This document shows, piece by piece, positions 1 to 5,688 of a DNA stretch of 5,710 nucleotides. The notes beneath the pieces were generated by a model, which was not told where the DNA came from, did no database searches, and saw only the letters and a list, made by a program, of their open reading frames with translations. The position numbers and the translations under genes are program-made. Each line of letters starts with the position of its first letter. Position 1 is the first letter of the stretch. Source of the DNA: Cyanobacteria bacterium UBA11370 (GTDB lineage: Bacteria > Cyanobacteriota > Cyanobacteriia > Cyanobacteriales > Coleofasciculaceae); contig DNGI01000419.1 in NCBI GenBank assembly GCA_003486645.1, positions 2,280 to 7,989 on the forward strand. The letters run 5' to 3'.

Positions 1-25
1 TCCCCTTCTCCCCCTCTCCCCCTCT
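1..25 (-). repeat. G-tract octamer repeat inside chlD
   Basis: On the coding strand of chlD the unit GGGGGAGA occurs twice exactly (complements of 15-22 and 7-14) followed by a partial copy with G4. Two further GGG tracts lie just upstream in the coding direction (31-33, 37-39). It resembles the G-rich repeats at 3930-3957 and 5689-5710. The unit is not a multiple of three, so copy-number change would shift the chlD frame. The repeat reaches the window edge and its full length is unknown. Confidence 0.6.
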
Positions 26-1378
26 TAAAACCCTCTCCCGTCGTGCCTTCTGGTAAGGTGCGGCTGCTCTTAAGGTAGCATCAACAGCAATCCGCCGCAC
101 TTGTCCTTTCGGTATCATCGGCTTCACATAGCGCCCGCGATCGTCTGAGAAAATAATGCTACGACTTCCTGACTTCCCCTGTCGCTGCGCCATCTGAGCA
201 AAATACAGTACGCTAGGGTCAAGCAATACTCCCTCTGGATCAAATAAAAATTCTTCTGGAACAGTCGGCGGTTCCTGTTCCTGTTCCTGTTCGTCTTCCT
301 CCTCCTTATCCTCCTGTTCCTCCTGTTCTTGTTGAGATTGATCTTGAGGCGGTGGGGGAGGGGGGGGCGGCGGTTCGTCTGGAGGGGTCTGGATGACCGT
401 AGAACGGGGGACAATTACCAATTCCACCGCGCGACGCAAATCATCCGCCGTAACGGTTTGACGACCATCTAGGGCAGCAGCAGCTTTGGCAACTCTAAGG
501 GCAAAAAGTTCGGCGCGATGTCCTTGCACACCCCCACGAATTGCTTCTTCAACTAAATAGGCAATTTGATCGTGAGTAATTTGCACATCTTTGAGCCATT
601 CCCGCGCTAAAATAATTTCAGTTTTGAGATTATCTAAATCGTCGTGATATTGCGCTAAAAATTGTTGGGGTGAAGTGGAATAGGCGATCGCTTGGTCTAC
701 GGCTTCGACTCGCTGATCTAATGCCAATACTCCATCCGCTGAAAGAGTGATGGCAATTCGATCCAGTAAATGTTCTCGTAATGGCCCTTCTTCTGGATTA
801 TAGGTGGCAATTAATAGGGGTTTGCAGGGATGTTGAAAACTCATTCCCTCCCGTTCAATTTGATTACGCCCATCGGTAAGAACGGTTAGCAATTGGTTAG
901 CAATTTGGTCATCGAGTAAATTAATTTCATCCACATATAAAACACCTCGATGCGCTTGGGCTAATAATCCCGGTTGAAAGACGGGTTCGCCGCGTTTCAC
1001 CGACTGTTCAACATCCACGGAACCTAACAGCCGATCTTCAGTAATTCCTAATGGAATTTGCACGAAGGGAGCGGAGATAATTTCAGTAGTAATATTAGAT
1101 GGATCTAGATTTTGGGATAATAACTGGTCATCCCACTCTTGGGGATATCGCGGATGGCAATTACTGAAGGAACCTTTAACCACTTCAATGGGTGGAAGGA
1201 GAACATGAAGCGCCCGCGCCATCACAGATTTGGCCGTACCTCGACGACCCGAAATTGCTACTCCTCCCAGTTCCGGGTCAATTGCCGCTAACAGCAGGGC
1301 TAATTTAATGGCTTCTTGACCCACGACAGCGGTTAGGGGGAAGGTTGTGACTGCTGTCGGATTGTTCAACACAGGCAT
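1..1378 (-). CDS. chlD: Magnesium chelatase subunit D, N-terminal 459 residues (runs off left edge)
   Basis: ChlD is the AAA+ platform subunit of magnesium chelatase; with ChlI and ChlH it drives ATP-dependent insertion of Mg2+ into protoporphyrin IX, the first committed step of chlorophyll synthesis. The reading frame opens at ATG 1378-1376 ([10 protein letters not shown]) and stays open to base 2. Visible landmarks: Walker A GRRGTAKS at residues 44-51, Walker B LYVDEIN at 147-153, sensor-1 region ATYNPEEG at 191-198, arginine-finger region LLDRI at 204-208, sensor-2 region GHRAEL at 286-291. Then comes the linker typical of the family: nine consecutive prolines (336-344) and a Gln/Glu/Asp-rich stretch (345-369), followed by the conserved [21 protein letters not shown]. 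Having both the AAA+ module and this linker separates it from ChlI. The VWA domain, expected next in a protein of roughly 670-680 residues, lies outside the window. After RRER the frame enters a G-rich repeat coding Arg-Gly-Gly-Glu-Gly-Glu-Lys-Gly, which is unusual. No clear Shine-Dalgarno precedes the start. The glycosyltransferase gene lies 76 nt upstream on the same strand. Confidence 0.95.
   Translation of the reverse strand, partial: MPVLNNPTAVTTFPLTAVVGQEAIKLALLLAAIDPELGGVAISGRRGTAKSVMARALHVLLPPIEVVKGSFSNCHPRYPQEWDDQLLSQNLDPSNITTEIISAPFVQIPLGITEDRLLGSVDVEQSVKRGEPVFQPGLLAQAHRGVLYVDEINLLDDQIANQLLTVLTDGRNQIEREGMSFQHPCKPLLIATYNPEEGPLREHLLDRIAITLSADGVLALDQRVEAVDQAIAYSTSPQQFLAQYHDDLDNLKTEIILAREWLKDVQITHDQIAYLVEEAIRGGVQGHRAELFALRVAKAAAALDGRQTVTADDLRRAVELVIVPRSTVIQTPPDEPPPPPPPPPQDQSQQEQEEQEDKEEEDEQEQEQEPPTVPEEFLFDPEGVLLDPSVLYFAQMAQRQGKSGSRSIIFSDDRGRYVKPMIPKGQVRRIAVDATLRAAAPYQKARRERVLRGGEGEKG
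271..373 (-). repeat. Tandem repeats coding the proline/acidic linker of ChlD
   Basis: On the plus strand the hexamer GTTCCT is repeated 3.7 times at 271-292 and codes alternating Glu-Gln. The nonamer CTCCTGTTC is present twice at 311-328 and codes two copies of Glu-Gln-Glu. A G-rich stretch at 347-373, containing a run of eight G at 360-367, codes nine prolines. The hexamer and nonamer preserve reading frame if they expand or contract; the G8 run does not. A proline-rich and acidic linker between the AAA+ and VWA modules is normal for ChlD, so the repeats are probably how this disordered segment varies in length. Confidence 0.7.
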
Positions 1379-1381
1379 AAG

Positions 1382-1420
1382 GAAAGCATTACACTATCAG
1401 CTTTTCAGCATAACGCTTCC
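1382..1420 (-). promoter_or_regulatory. Stem-loop at the chlD translation start, with a four-codon leader ORF
   Basis: Read on the minus strand, arms at 1411-1420 and 1382-1391 can form a 10-bp stem containing two G-U pairs, with a 19-nt loop, ending three bases before the chlD ATG. The loop-side region carries a tiny reading frame, ATG 1411-1409 to TGA 1399-1397 (Met-Leu-Lys-Ser), preceded at a plausible spacing by AGGAAG (complement of 1416-1421). The chlD start itself has no visible Shine-Dalgarno. A translational control role is an inference; the structure could be chance. Confidence 0.35.
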
Positions 1421-1454
1421 TGGAGAGTTTTTGTTAGATTTCCTGCTTAACCCG

Positions 1455-2744
1455 CTAAAACTCGATTAAATTTTTAGCCAAGACTGGCTTCCCTGTAGAT
1501 ACTGCTTTTTCAATAATATCGGCAGCTTTACTCACCCCTCCCGACTGATGAATTGCTGCTTGTAACCTTAAAGCATTCTGTTTGTATGATTCTTCCGTCA
1601 GCACCCTTTTAATTGCATTTCGCAGTCGAGAAACATTCAATTTGTCTAGGGGTATAACCTCTCCAGTCCCTGTCCATGCAATCCGTGCCGCTACGGCGGG
1701 TTGGTCATGGGTAATAGGAATTGCTACCATTGGTACCCCGTTACTGAGAGATTCCAATGTCGTGTGCATTCCGGCATGGGTAATAGTAAGAGTTGCTTTT
1801 TGTAGCAATTCTAATTGGGGAGCATAGCTAACCACTATCGCATTTCCGGGTAAATTTGATAGCCATTCTGGACTTGTGGAACCCCCAAGAGATATCACTA
1901 ATTGCATATCCAATCCTGCACAAGCTGAGGCGATCTTTTTAAATACATTGATCTGGCAATTTTGTACAGTTCCCATAGAAGCATAAATCAGGGGTTGACC
2001 CGTTAATTTTTCATAAGGAAAAGGAATAGATTTCTGATTCTGTAAATGATGAAACGGTCCAGTGAAATGGAAATAGTCCGGCAAATCAGTCCGAGGAAAT
2101 TCAAATTCAGCAGGTTGGTGAGTAATTTGAGCGAGTTTAGAATAGGCATGATTCCGTGTTAAAAAAGGCGGTAAATTCCACTCTCGGCGATATTTTGCAA
2201 CCACGTTCCAAATGGGTTGATCGATAACATTAAGTAACGTGTAACCCAACTGGTTGCGCCAACAACTCCACAAAGTAGGGTTATACCTCCAAGAGGTATT
2301 CCAAGGGGGAATGATCGGATGTTGATTCCCGACCAAACCACTGCATAGAGTAATGAAGGGAATGTCTAGAAATTCAGCAATTGTTCCTCCTTCAAAAGAG
2401 GCTTGATCGACGAGTAGCGCCTCGACACCAACTTGTTTCAAAACATCCGGCGCTTCCCGTAGCAATATATCCAACCACTTCGATATCCAACCAGCCGTAT
2501 ATCCTATAGCGCTGAGTCCACTCATTTGCCCTAACTGTCCAAAATAGGATGTCATTGTTTTGGTTGGAAACTGAGATGGACTAATTGCCTGAAATTCCAA
2601 TCCTCTGGCTAAGGCTTGAGACTGAATATCCATTATTCCAAATAGGGTGAGACGATGACCACGCTTTTTAAGTTCATATCCCAAATTGCTCATCAAATTG
2701 AGATGGCTAGATGCAGCAGGACAAATAATACCGAAATGAGTCAT
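1455..2744 (-). CDS. GT1-family glycosyltransferase, CrtX/MGT-like
   Basis: A complete 429-residue GT-B fold glycosyltransferase of family GT1, the group that moves a sugar from a nucleotide sugar to a small lipophilic acceptor. The N-terminus (MTHFGIICPAASSHLNLMSN) resembles zeaxanthin glucosyltransferase CrtX and macrolide glycosyltransferases, with His14 in the place of the catalytic base and Asp113 (LLVDQ) as its possible partner. The donor-binding half carries YASMGTV at 254-260 and the C-terminal signature running from SYAPQ (306-310) through HAGMHTTLES (323-332) and GVPMVAIPITHDQP (336-349), where Asp347-Gln348 would contact the sugar. No signal peptide or clear membrane segment is seen, so a cytosolic or peripheral membrane enzyme is expected. 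The start is fixed by an in-frame TGA at 2760-2762; no strong Shine-Dalgarno is visible. It lies 76 nt upstream of chlD and may be co-transcribed with it. Family assignment is firm; the acceptor (carotenoid, sterol-like lipid or other) cannot be decided from sequence alone. Confidence 0.88.
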   Translation of the reverse strand: MTHFGIICPAASSHLNLMSNLGYELKKRGHRLTLFGIMDIQSQALARGLEFQAISPSQFPTKTMTSYFGQLGQMSGLSAIGYTAGWISKWLDILLREAPDVLKQVGVEALLVDQASFEGGTIAEFLDIPFITLCSGLVGNQHPIIPPWNTSWRYNPTLWSCWRNQLGYTLLNVIDQPIWNVVAKYRREWNLPPFLTRNHAYSKLAQITHQPAEFEFPRTDLPDYFHFTGPFHHLQNQKSIPFPYEKLTGQPLIYASMGTVQNCQINVFKKIASACAGLDMQLVISLGGSTSPEWLSNLPGNAIVVSYAPQLELLQKATLTITHAGMHTTLESLSNGVPMVAIPITHDQPAVAARIAWTGTGEVIPLDKLNVSRLRNAIKRVLTEESYKQNALRLQAAIHQSGGVSKAADIIEKAVSTGKPVLAKNLIEF

Positions 2745-2814
2745 AGAGGGTTGAAAGAATCAAAATCTATCCGAGGAGGTTTGTAACTCCAAACTCAACA
2801 CTTAACACTAAGAA
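2745..2814. promoter_or_regulatory. Divergent intergenic region, probable promoters for both flanking genes
   Basis: This is the only space from which both the minus-strand glycosyltransferase and the plus-strand YihY gene could be started locally. Weak sigma-70-like elements can be seen: TTGTAA at 2781-2786 on plus, which reads TTACAA on minus, would serve as a -35 in either direction, with poor -10 candidates (AACACT on plus, TTGATT on minus). A strong Shine-Dalgarno-like GAGGAGGT at 2773-2780 on plus has no usable start next to it, as TTG at 2781 is followed at once by TAA. The promoter calls are low confidence. Confidence 0.3.
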
Positions 2815-2832
2815 GTGATGAAGTTGATGAAT

Positions 2833-2836
2833 GGAG
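2833..2836 (+). promoter_or_regulatory. Ribosome binding site GGAG favouring the ATG at 2845
   Basis: GGAG sits 8 nt before ATG 2845. The earlier in-frame candidates GTG 2815, ATG 2818 and ATG 2827 have no comparable element. From 2845 the protein begins MKPKIIVELLKETFKEW, which matches where family members usually begin. Confidence 0.55.
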
Positions 2837-2844
2837 TAGTTGGG

Positions 2845-3891
2845 ATGAAACCTAAAATTATTGTCGAACTCCTTAAAGAAACATTTAAGGAGTGGCAAGA
2901 GGATAAGGCTTCGCGGTTAGCAGCAGCATTGGCGTATTATACGGCTTTTTCAATCGCGCCGTTATTTATTATTGCGATTGCGATCGCAGCGGTGGTATTT
3001 GGACAAGAAGCCGCCCAAGGGGGTATTTTTCAACAATTGAAAGATTTAATTGGACCAGAGGGTGCGGCGGCGGTAGAAACGATGATTGAAAATTCTCGCA
3101 AGCCAACGGAAGGAACAATTGCGACAATTATTAGTGTTGTAATTCTTTTGTTTGGTGCTTCGGGTGTTTTTGGTCAGTTGCAAGATTCACTGAATACCAT
3201 TTGGGAAGTTGCTCCGAAACCAGGGCGTGGAATAATGGGCTTTATTAAAGACCGCTTTTTATCGTTCACAATGGTATTAGGTATTGGTTTTTTATTGCTG
3301 GTTTCGCTAATTCTAAGTGCTATTTTAGCGGGATTAAGCAACTTTTTAGGAGGGGTTATTCCGGGTTTAACTTTATTATGGAATACGCTAAACTTTTTTA
3401 TCTCGTTTGGCGTTATCACCGTATTATTTGCTTTGATTTTTCGAGTTCTACCGGATGCGAAAATTGCTTGGGGAGATGTATGGTTTGGAGCTGGTATTAC
3501 GGCGCTATTGTTTACAATTGGTAAATCGTTAATTGGGTTATATCTCGGTAATAGTAGTGTGGGTTCAACCTATGGAGCGGCTGGGTCATTTGTTGTCTTA
3601 TTATTATGGGTAAACTATTCTGCCCAAATTCTGTTTTTTGGCGCGGAGTTTACTCAGGTTTACGCCAATAAATACGGTTCTCGGATTGTCCCAGCTAAGA
3701 ATGCTATCCCTGTGACAGAAGAGGCAAGGGTACAGCAAGGAATACCCCATGCTAATAACTCGGAAACAGCAGCGACAAGACCTAGAAATGGCAGAAAGTC
3801 AGGTAATTCGGGGGCGGCGTTACTCAATGCCTATCAACGTCTGGCACACCAGTTAAGATTAAATGGGAGTAGGAGAAATCGGCATCGTTAA
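2845..3891 (+). CDS. YihY/BrkB-family inner membrane protein
   Basis: A 348-residue integral membrane protein of the YihY/virulence factor BrkB family, whose molecular function is unsettled; older databases call it ribonuclease BN, which is a historical misassignment. After an amphipathic N-terminus come the family hallmark DKASRLAAALAYYTAFSIAPL (residues 20-40) and about six hydrophobic helices, near 28-52, 92-110, 140-165, 180-200, 211-234 and 244-268. Other conserved pieces are FGASGVFGQLQDSLNTIWEV (103-122) with KPGRG just after it, RVLPDAKIAW (200-209), and YGAAGSFVVLLLWVNYSAQI (243-262) followed by FFGAEFTQVYA (264-274). The tail from about 280 is hydrophilic and ends strongly basic (SRRNRHR), so it is probably cytoplasmic. 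The frame is open upstream to GTG 2815 (358 residues), but the ribosome binding site supports the shorter form. It is divergent from the glycosyltransferase and convergent with the helicase-like gene, so likely monocistronic. Confidence 0.9.
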   Translation: MKPKIIVELLKETFKEWQEDKASRLAAALAYYTAFSIAPLFIIAIAIAAVVFGQEAAQGGIFQQLKDLIGPEGAAAVETMIENSRKPTEGTIATIISVVILLFGASGVFGQLQDSLNTIWEVAPKPGRGIMGFIKDRFLSFTMVLGIGFLLLVSLILSAILAGLSNFLGGVIPGLTLLWNTLNFFISFGVITVLFALIFRVLPDAKIAWGDVWFGAGITALLFTIGKSLIGLYLGNSSVGSTYGAAGSFVVLLLWVNYSAQILFFGAEFTQVYANKYGSRIVPAKNAIPVTEEARVQQGIPHANNSETAATRPRNGRKSGNSGAALLNAYQRLAHQLRLNGSRRNRHR

Positions 3892-3929
3892 TACCAAGTT
3901 CAGTCAAAGATAGTAGATAGGAAAGACTT

Positions 3930-3957
3930 GGGGGAAAAGGGGGACAAGGGGGAAGGG
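3930..3957 (+). repeat. G-tract nonamer repeat, possible G-quadruplex
   Basis: Three 9-nt units start with five G each: GGGGGAAAA at 3930, GGGGGACAA at 3939 and GGGGGAAGG at 3948, followed by a further GGG at 3955-3957. Four G-tracts of three or more with short loops satisfy the usual G-quadruplex pattern on the plus strand, 38 nt after the YihY stop codon. Confidence 0.6.
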
Positions 3958-4018
3958 AAAAGGTGAAGGGCGAAAGGGTAAAGATCAACGGTCTTTCTCC
4001 ATTGTCTTTTCACCTTGC
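3958..4018. terminator. Imperfect long hairpin between convergent genes, possible bidirectional terminator
   Basis: Outer arms AAGGTGAA (3960-3967) and TTCACCTT (4009-4016) are perfectly complementary, extend inward with G-U pairs at 3968-3969 and a G-C at 3970, and enclose a second stem AAAGATC (3980-3986) with GGTCTTT (3990-3996) around an AAC loop. Its place between two convergent stop codons fits a terminator. On the minus strand the outer stem runs into UUUU, which gives modest support for ending the helicase-like transcript; no long U-run follows on plus. Confidence 0.45.
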
Positions 4019-4022
4019 CTCA

Positions 4023-4050
4023 ATCTAAAATCTCAAATCCAAAATCCAAA
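4023..4050. repeat. Heptanucleotide tandem repeat (STRR type), four units
   Basis: Four contiguous 7-nt units: ATCTAAA, ATCTCAA, ATCCAAA, ATCCAAA. The array ends at 4050, directly against the stop codon of the minus-strand gene (4051-4053). Short tandem heptamers of this A-rich kind are well known in intergenic DNA of filamentous cyanobacteria. Confidence 0.7.
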
Positions 4051-5574
4051 TTACCCAGCGTTTGATTCAAACCAATTTGCATCTAAATAATTAATTCGAG
4101 CAAAAGGACTGAGAGCGGATAAAACTTGAGACCCGTAACTTCGATGATTAACACGGTTATCCAACAGAGCAACTACCCCTTGAGATTCTCGCACGGGAGC
4201 GATCGCCCGTTGCAATTCCCTCAAAGCAGCAGGTAACAAATACAGGCGAAACCAATCTAAACGCTGCTTTTTATAATAAGCAACTTGACCCGCTACTAGA
4301 GGATTTTCTAATGATGGAATGGGTAAGGTCGCAATTATTAAAAGTTGAGGAAAGGGGAGAACATTTTGATGAGAGCGCCAGAATTCCCAGCCTGTTACTA
4401 GAATTCCTTTTTCTTGAATATCGGTTTTTTCAAGTTGTACCCGTGAACCAAATTCAGCCGCTAAAACTGTACCAACTTGGGCTTTGAGAGGGACATCTCC
4501 AACTACAAGAACGATTGAACCTTTGATATTCGGATTCAGAGTAATTAGAGTGCGAATTTGTTGAATTAGGGCGTTCTGAAATCGGGGTGTATTGGGCATT
4601 GGTAGCCCATCGGGTAGATATAATTGAATGAGTTCGTTTTGGCGATCTGGGGAGAATTTCAGGCACGTTACTTCCCCCAAACCCAATTGCTGGCGGTACA
4701 TTGATGCTGATGCTTCCAAATCTAACGCCCGACCAATTAACACCACAGGTTGTTGAGACCAGACTGATGAGAGAGAATCTGCCACCTCTAGGGGTTCACA
4801 GTATAACGAAAACAGACCCTGCGATCGCGCAATTCCTGCCCAAATCAGTTGATCGGAACGTTGCCAGCACTGCCAAAACTGTTTCCAAGCTGGGGGTAGA
4901 TAGCGATATTCTTGTTCCTTAGTTGGTTGTAATCGTTCAAAGAGTTGCCGTAATCTCTCTTGTTCGTGACCCTCTATTAAACAGCAATCATAAGGGTTAG
5001 GAGGATGCTGAAATATCGCTTTAGTTAATCTGACACGCACATCCCGAATAAAATCAGCCAGTTGGGGTCGTCCAAGCATCAATTCGTTCCAATCCCCAGG
5101 CTGAATACTGCCTTTAAGTTGTTCCCGCGCCCATCCTTCCAGGTCATCAGCACCATCAATTAACGTCGGGATATCTTGAGGAAACAAGCCTTTCCCATCC
5201 AAGCGATCGCTTAACCAAGAGGCTGGAGACGTAATGAGTAGCCCATTAAAACGATCATCAGGAAAGCGATCGCTAATTTGAATGGGCTTATCTGTCCCCA
5301 TCCATTCTTGCAGGCGGGGAATTTCGACTCGCACCAACCACTGCTGAACGGAGACAGGTGCAACTAAAATAACTGGGTCTGACCAGAGTAAGGCGGGTGC
5401 TAGGTAGCTGAGGCGATAGCGCCCTTGAGTACTACCCGTTTGAATTAAAGCAGAACGCCCCAACCGTAACGCCCGTGCCACCAACCGCGCCATCGTCAAA
5501 TGATGAGGCCAGCTAGCTTGACCGTGTTCTCGCAGAAAAGCCCGTAGAGAGGAATGAACTTCGACTTCAATCAC
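4051..5574 (-). CDS. DinG/XPD-like helicase C-terminal domain protein with degenerate ATPase motifs
   Basis: A complete 507-residue soluble protein. I recognise it as a family widely annotated in cyanobacteria as ATP-dependent DNA helicase. The C-terminal half (about 305-490) follows the DinG/XPD helicase domain 2 order: FSPDRQNELIQLYLPDGLP (307-325), a GSIVLVVGDVPLKAQV segment (352-367), GILVTGWEFW (390-399), LLIIATLPIPSLENPL (411-426), then QRAIAPVRESQGVVALLDNR (455-474). The N-terminal half is poor: the Walker A place reads IQTGSTQGRYRLS (44-56) with no GK(S/T), and the DEAH-box place reads LIDGADDLE (138-146). In motif VI the first arginine is replaced (Ala459) while Arg462 is kept. The five cysteines (197, 198, 236, 259, 304) all follow the DEAH position, so the DinG/XPD iron-sulfur cluster is absent. 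Start is GTG 5574-5572, fixed by an in-frame TAG at 5581-5583, with AGGT (complement of 5579-5582) close upstream. It carries four of the six HIP1 sites. DNA binding is plausible; helicase activity is doubtful. Confidence 0.8.
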   Translation of the reverse strand: MIEVEVHSSLRAFLREHGQASWPHHLTMARLVARALRLGRSALIQTGSTQGRYRLSYLAPALLWSDPVILVAPVSVQQWLVRVEIPRLQEWMGTDKPIQISDRFPDDRFNGLLITSPASWLSDRLDGKGLFPQDIPTLIDGADDLEGWAREQLKGSIQPGDWNELMLGRPQLADFIRDVRVRLTKAIFQHPPNPYDCCLIEGHEQERLRQLFERLQPTKEQEYRYLPPAWKQFWQCWQRSDQLIWAGIARSQGLFSLYCEPLEVADSLSSVWSQQPVVLIGRALDLEASASMYRQQLGLGEVTCLKFSPDRQNELIQLYLPDGLPMPNTPRFQNALIQQIRTLITLNPNIKGSIVLVVGDVPLKAQVGTVLAAEFGSRVQLEKTDIQEKGILVTGWEFWRSHQNVLPFPQLLIIATLPIPSLENPLVAGQVAYYKKQRLDWFRLYLLPAALRELQRAIAPVRESQGVVALLDNRVNHRSYGSQVLSALSPFARINYLDANWFESNAG

Positions 5575-5624
5575 GCTGACCTAACGTATGAACGCTCCCA
5601 AAACATGGACATGAGGACTTTGTT

Positions 5625-5647
5625 TGCTCTCAGCGATACCGAGAGCA
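5625..5647. promoter_or_regulatory. Perfect 7-bp inverted repeat upstream of the helicase-like gene
   Basis: TGCTCTC (5625-5631) and GAGAGCA (5641-5647) are exact complements around the 9-nt loop AGCGATACC. If transcription starts at the CATAAT element, this hairpin would lie in the 5' untranslated leader of the helicase-like mRNA, about 50 nt before its GTG. It could equally be a protein-binding site or chance. No U-run follows on either strand, so it is not a typical intrinsic terminator. Confidence 0.4.
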
Positions 5648-5688
5648 GCAATTACGCCATTTCAATTATGCCAAGGCTCAATCTGATA

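Larger units (their letters stand above)
684..5273. other. Six HIP1 octamers (GCGATCGC)
   Basis: Exact palindromic copies at 684-691 (chlD), 2980-2987 (YihY gene), and 4199-4206, 4821-4828, 5203-5210 and 5266-5273 (helicase-like gene). All lie in coding sequence. About 0.1 would be expected by chance in this length; the enrichment is a hallmark of many cyanobacterial genomes. The glycosyltransferase gene has none. Confidence 0.9.

Noticed and set aside
124..414. A 96-codon minus-strand open frame rich in Arg and Asn
   Set aside because: It overlaps chlD in another frame and its composition comes from the repetitive linker; it is a shadow of the real gene.
1455..2744. Absence of HIP1 sites in the glycosyltransferase as a sign of horizontal transfer
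   Set aside because: Only about 1.4 sites would be expected from the rest of the window, so zero is not significant, and the base composition is like that of the neighbours.
1455..2744. Naming the glycosyltransferase crtX
   Set aside because: The N-terminus and signature motifs resemble CrtX, but MGT-type enzymes with other acceptors share them and no other carotenoid gene is nearby.
2845..3891. Annotating the membrane protein as ribonuclease BN
   Set aside because: The name is a historical error for this family; the six-helix membrane architecture shows no nuclease motif.
3930..4050. A CRISPR array in the repeat-rich convergent region
   Set aside because: The units are 7-9 nt and directly contiguous with no spacers, so these are microsatellite-like repeats.
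4051..5574. An XPD/DinG iron-sulfur cluster from the cysteines in the helicase-like protein
   Set aside because: The cysteines all lie after the DEAH-equivalent position and lack the spacing of the cluster domain, which in DinG and XPD lies between Walker A and the DEAH box.
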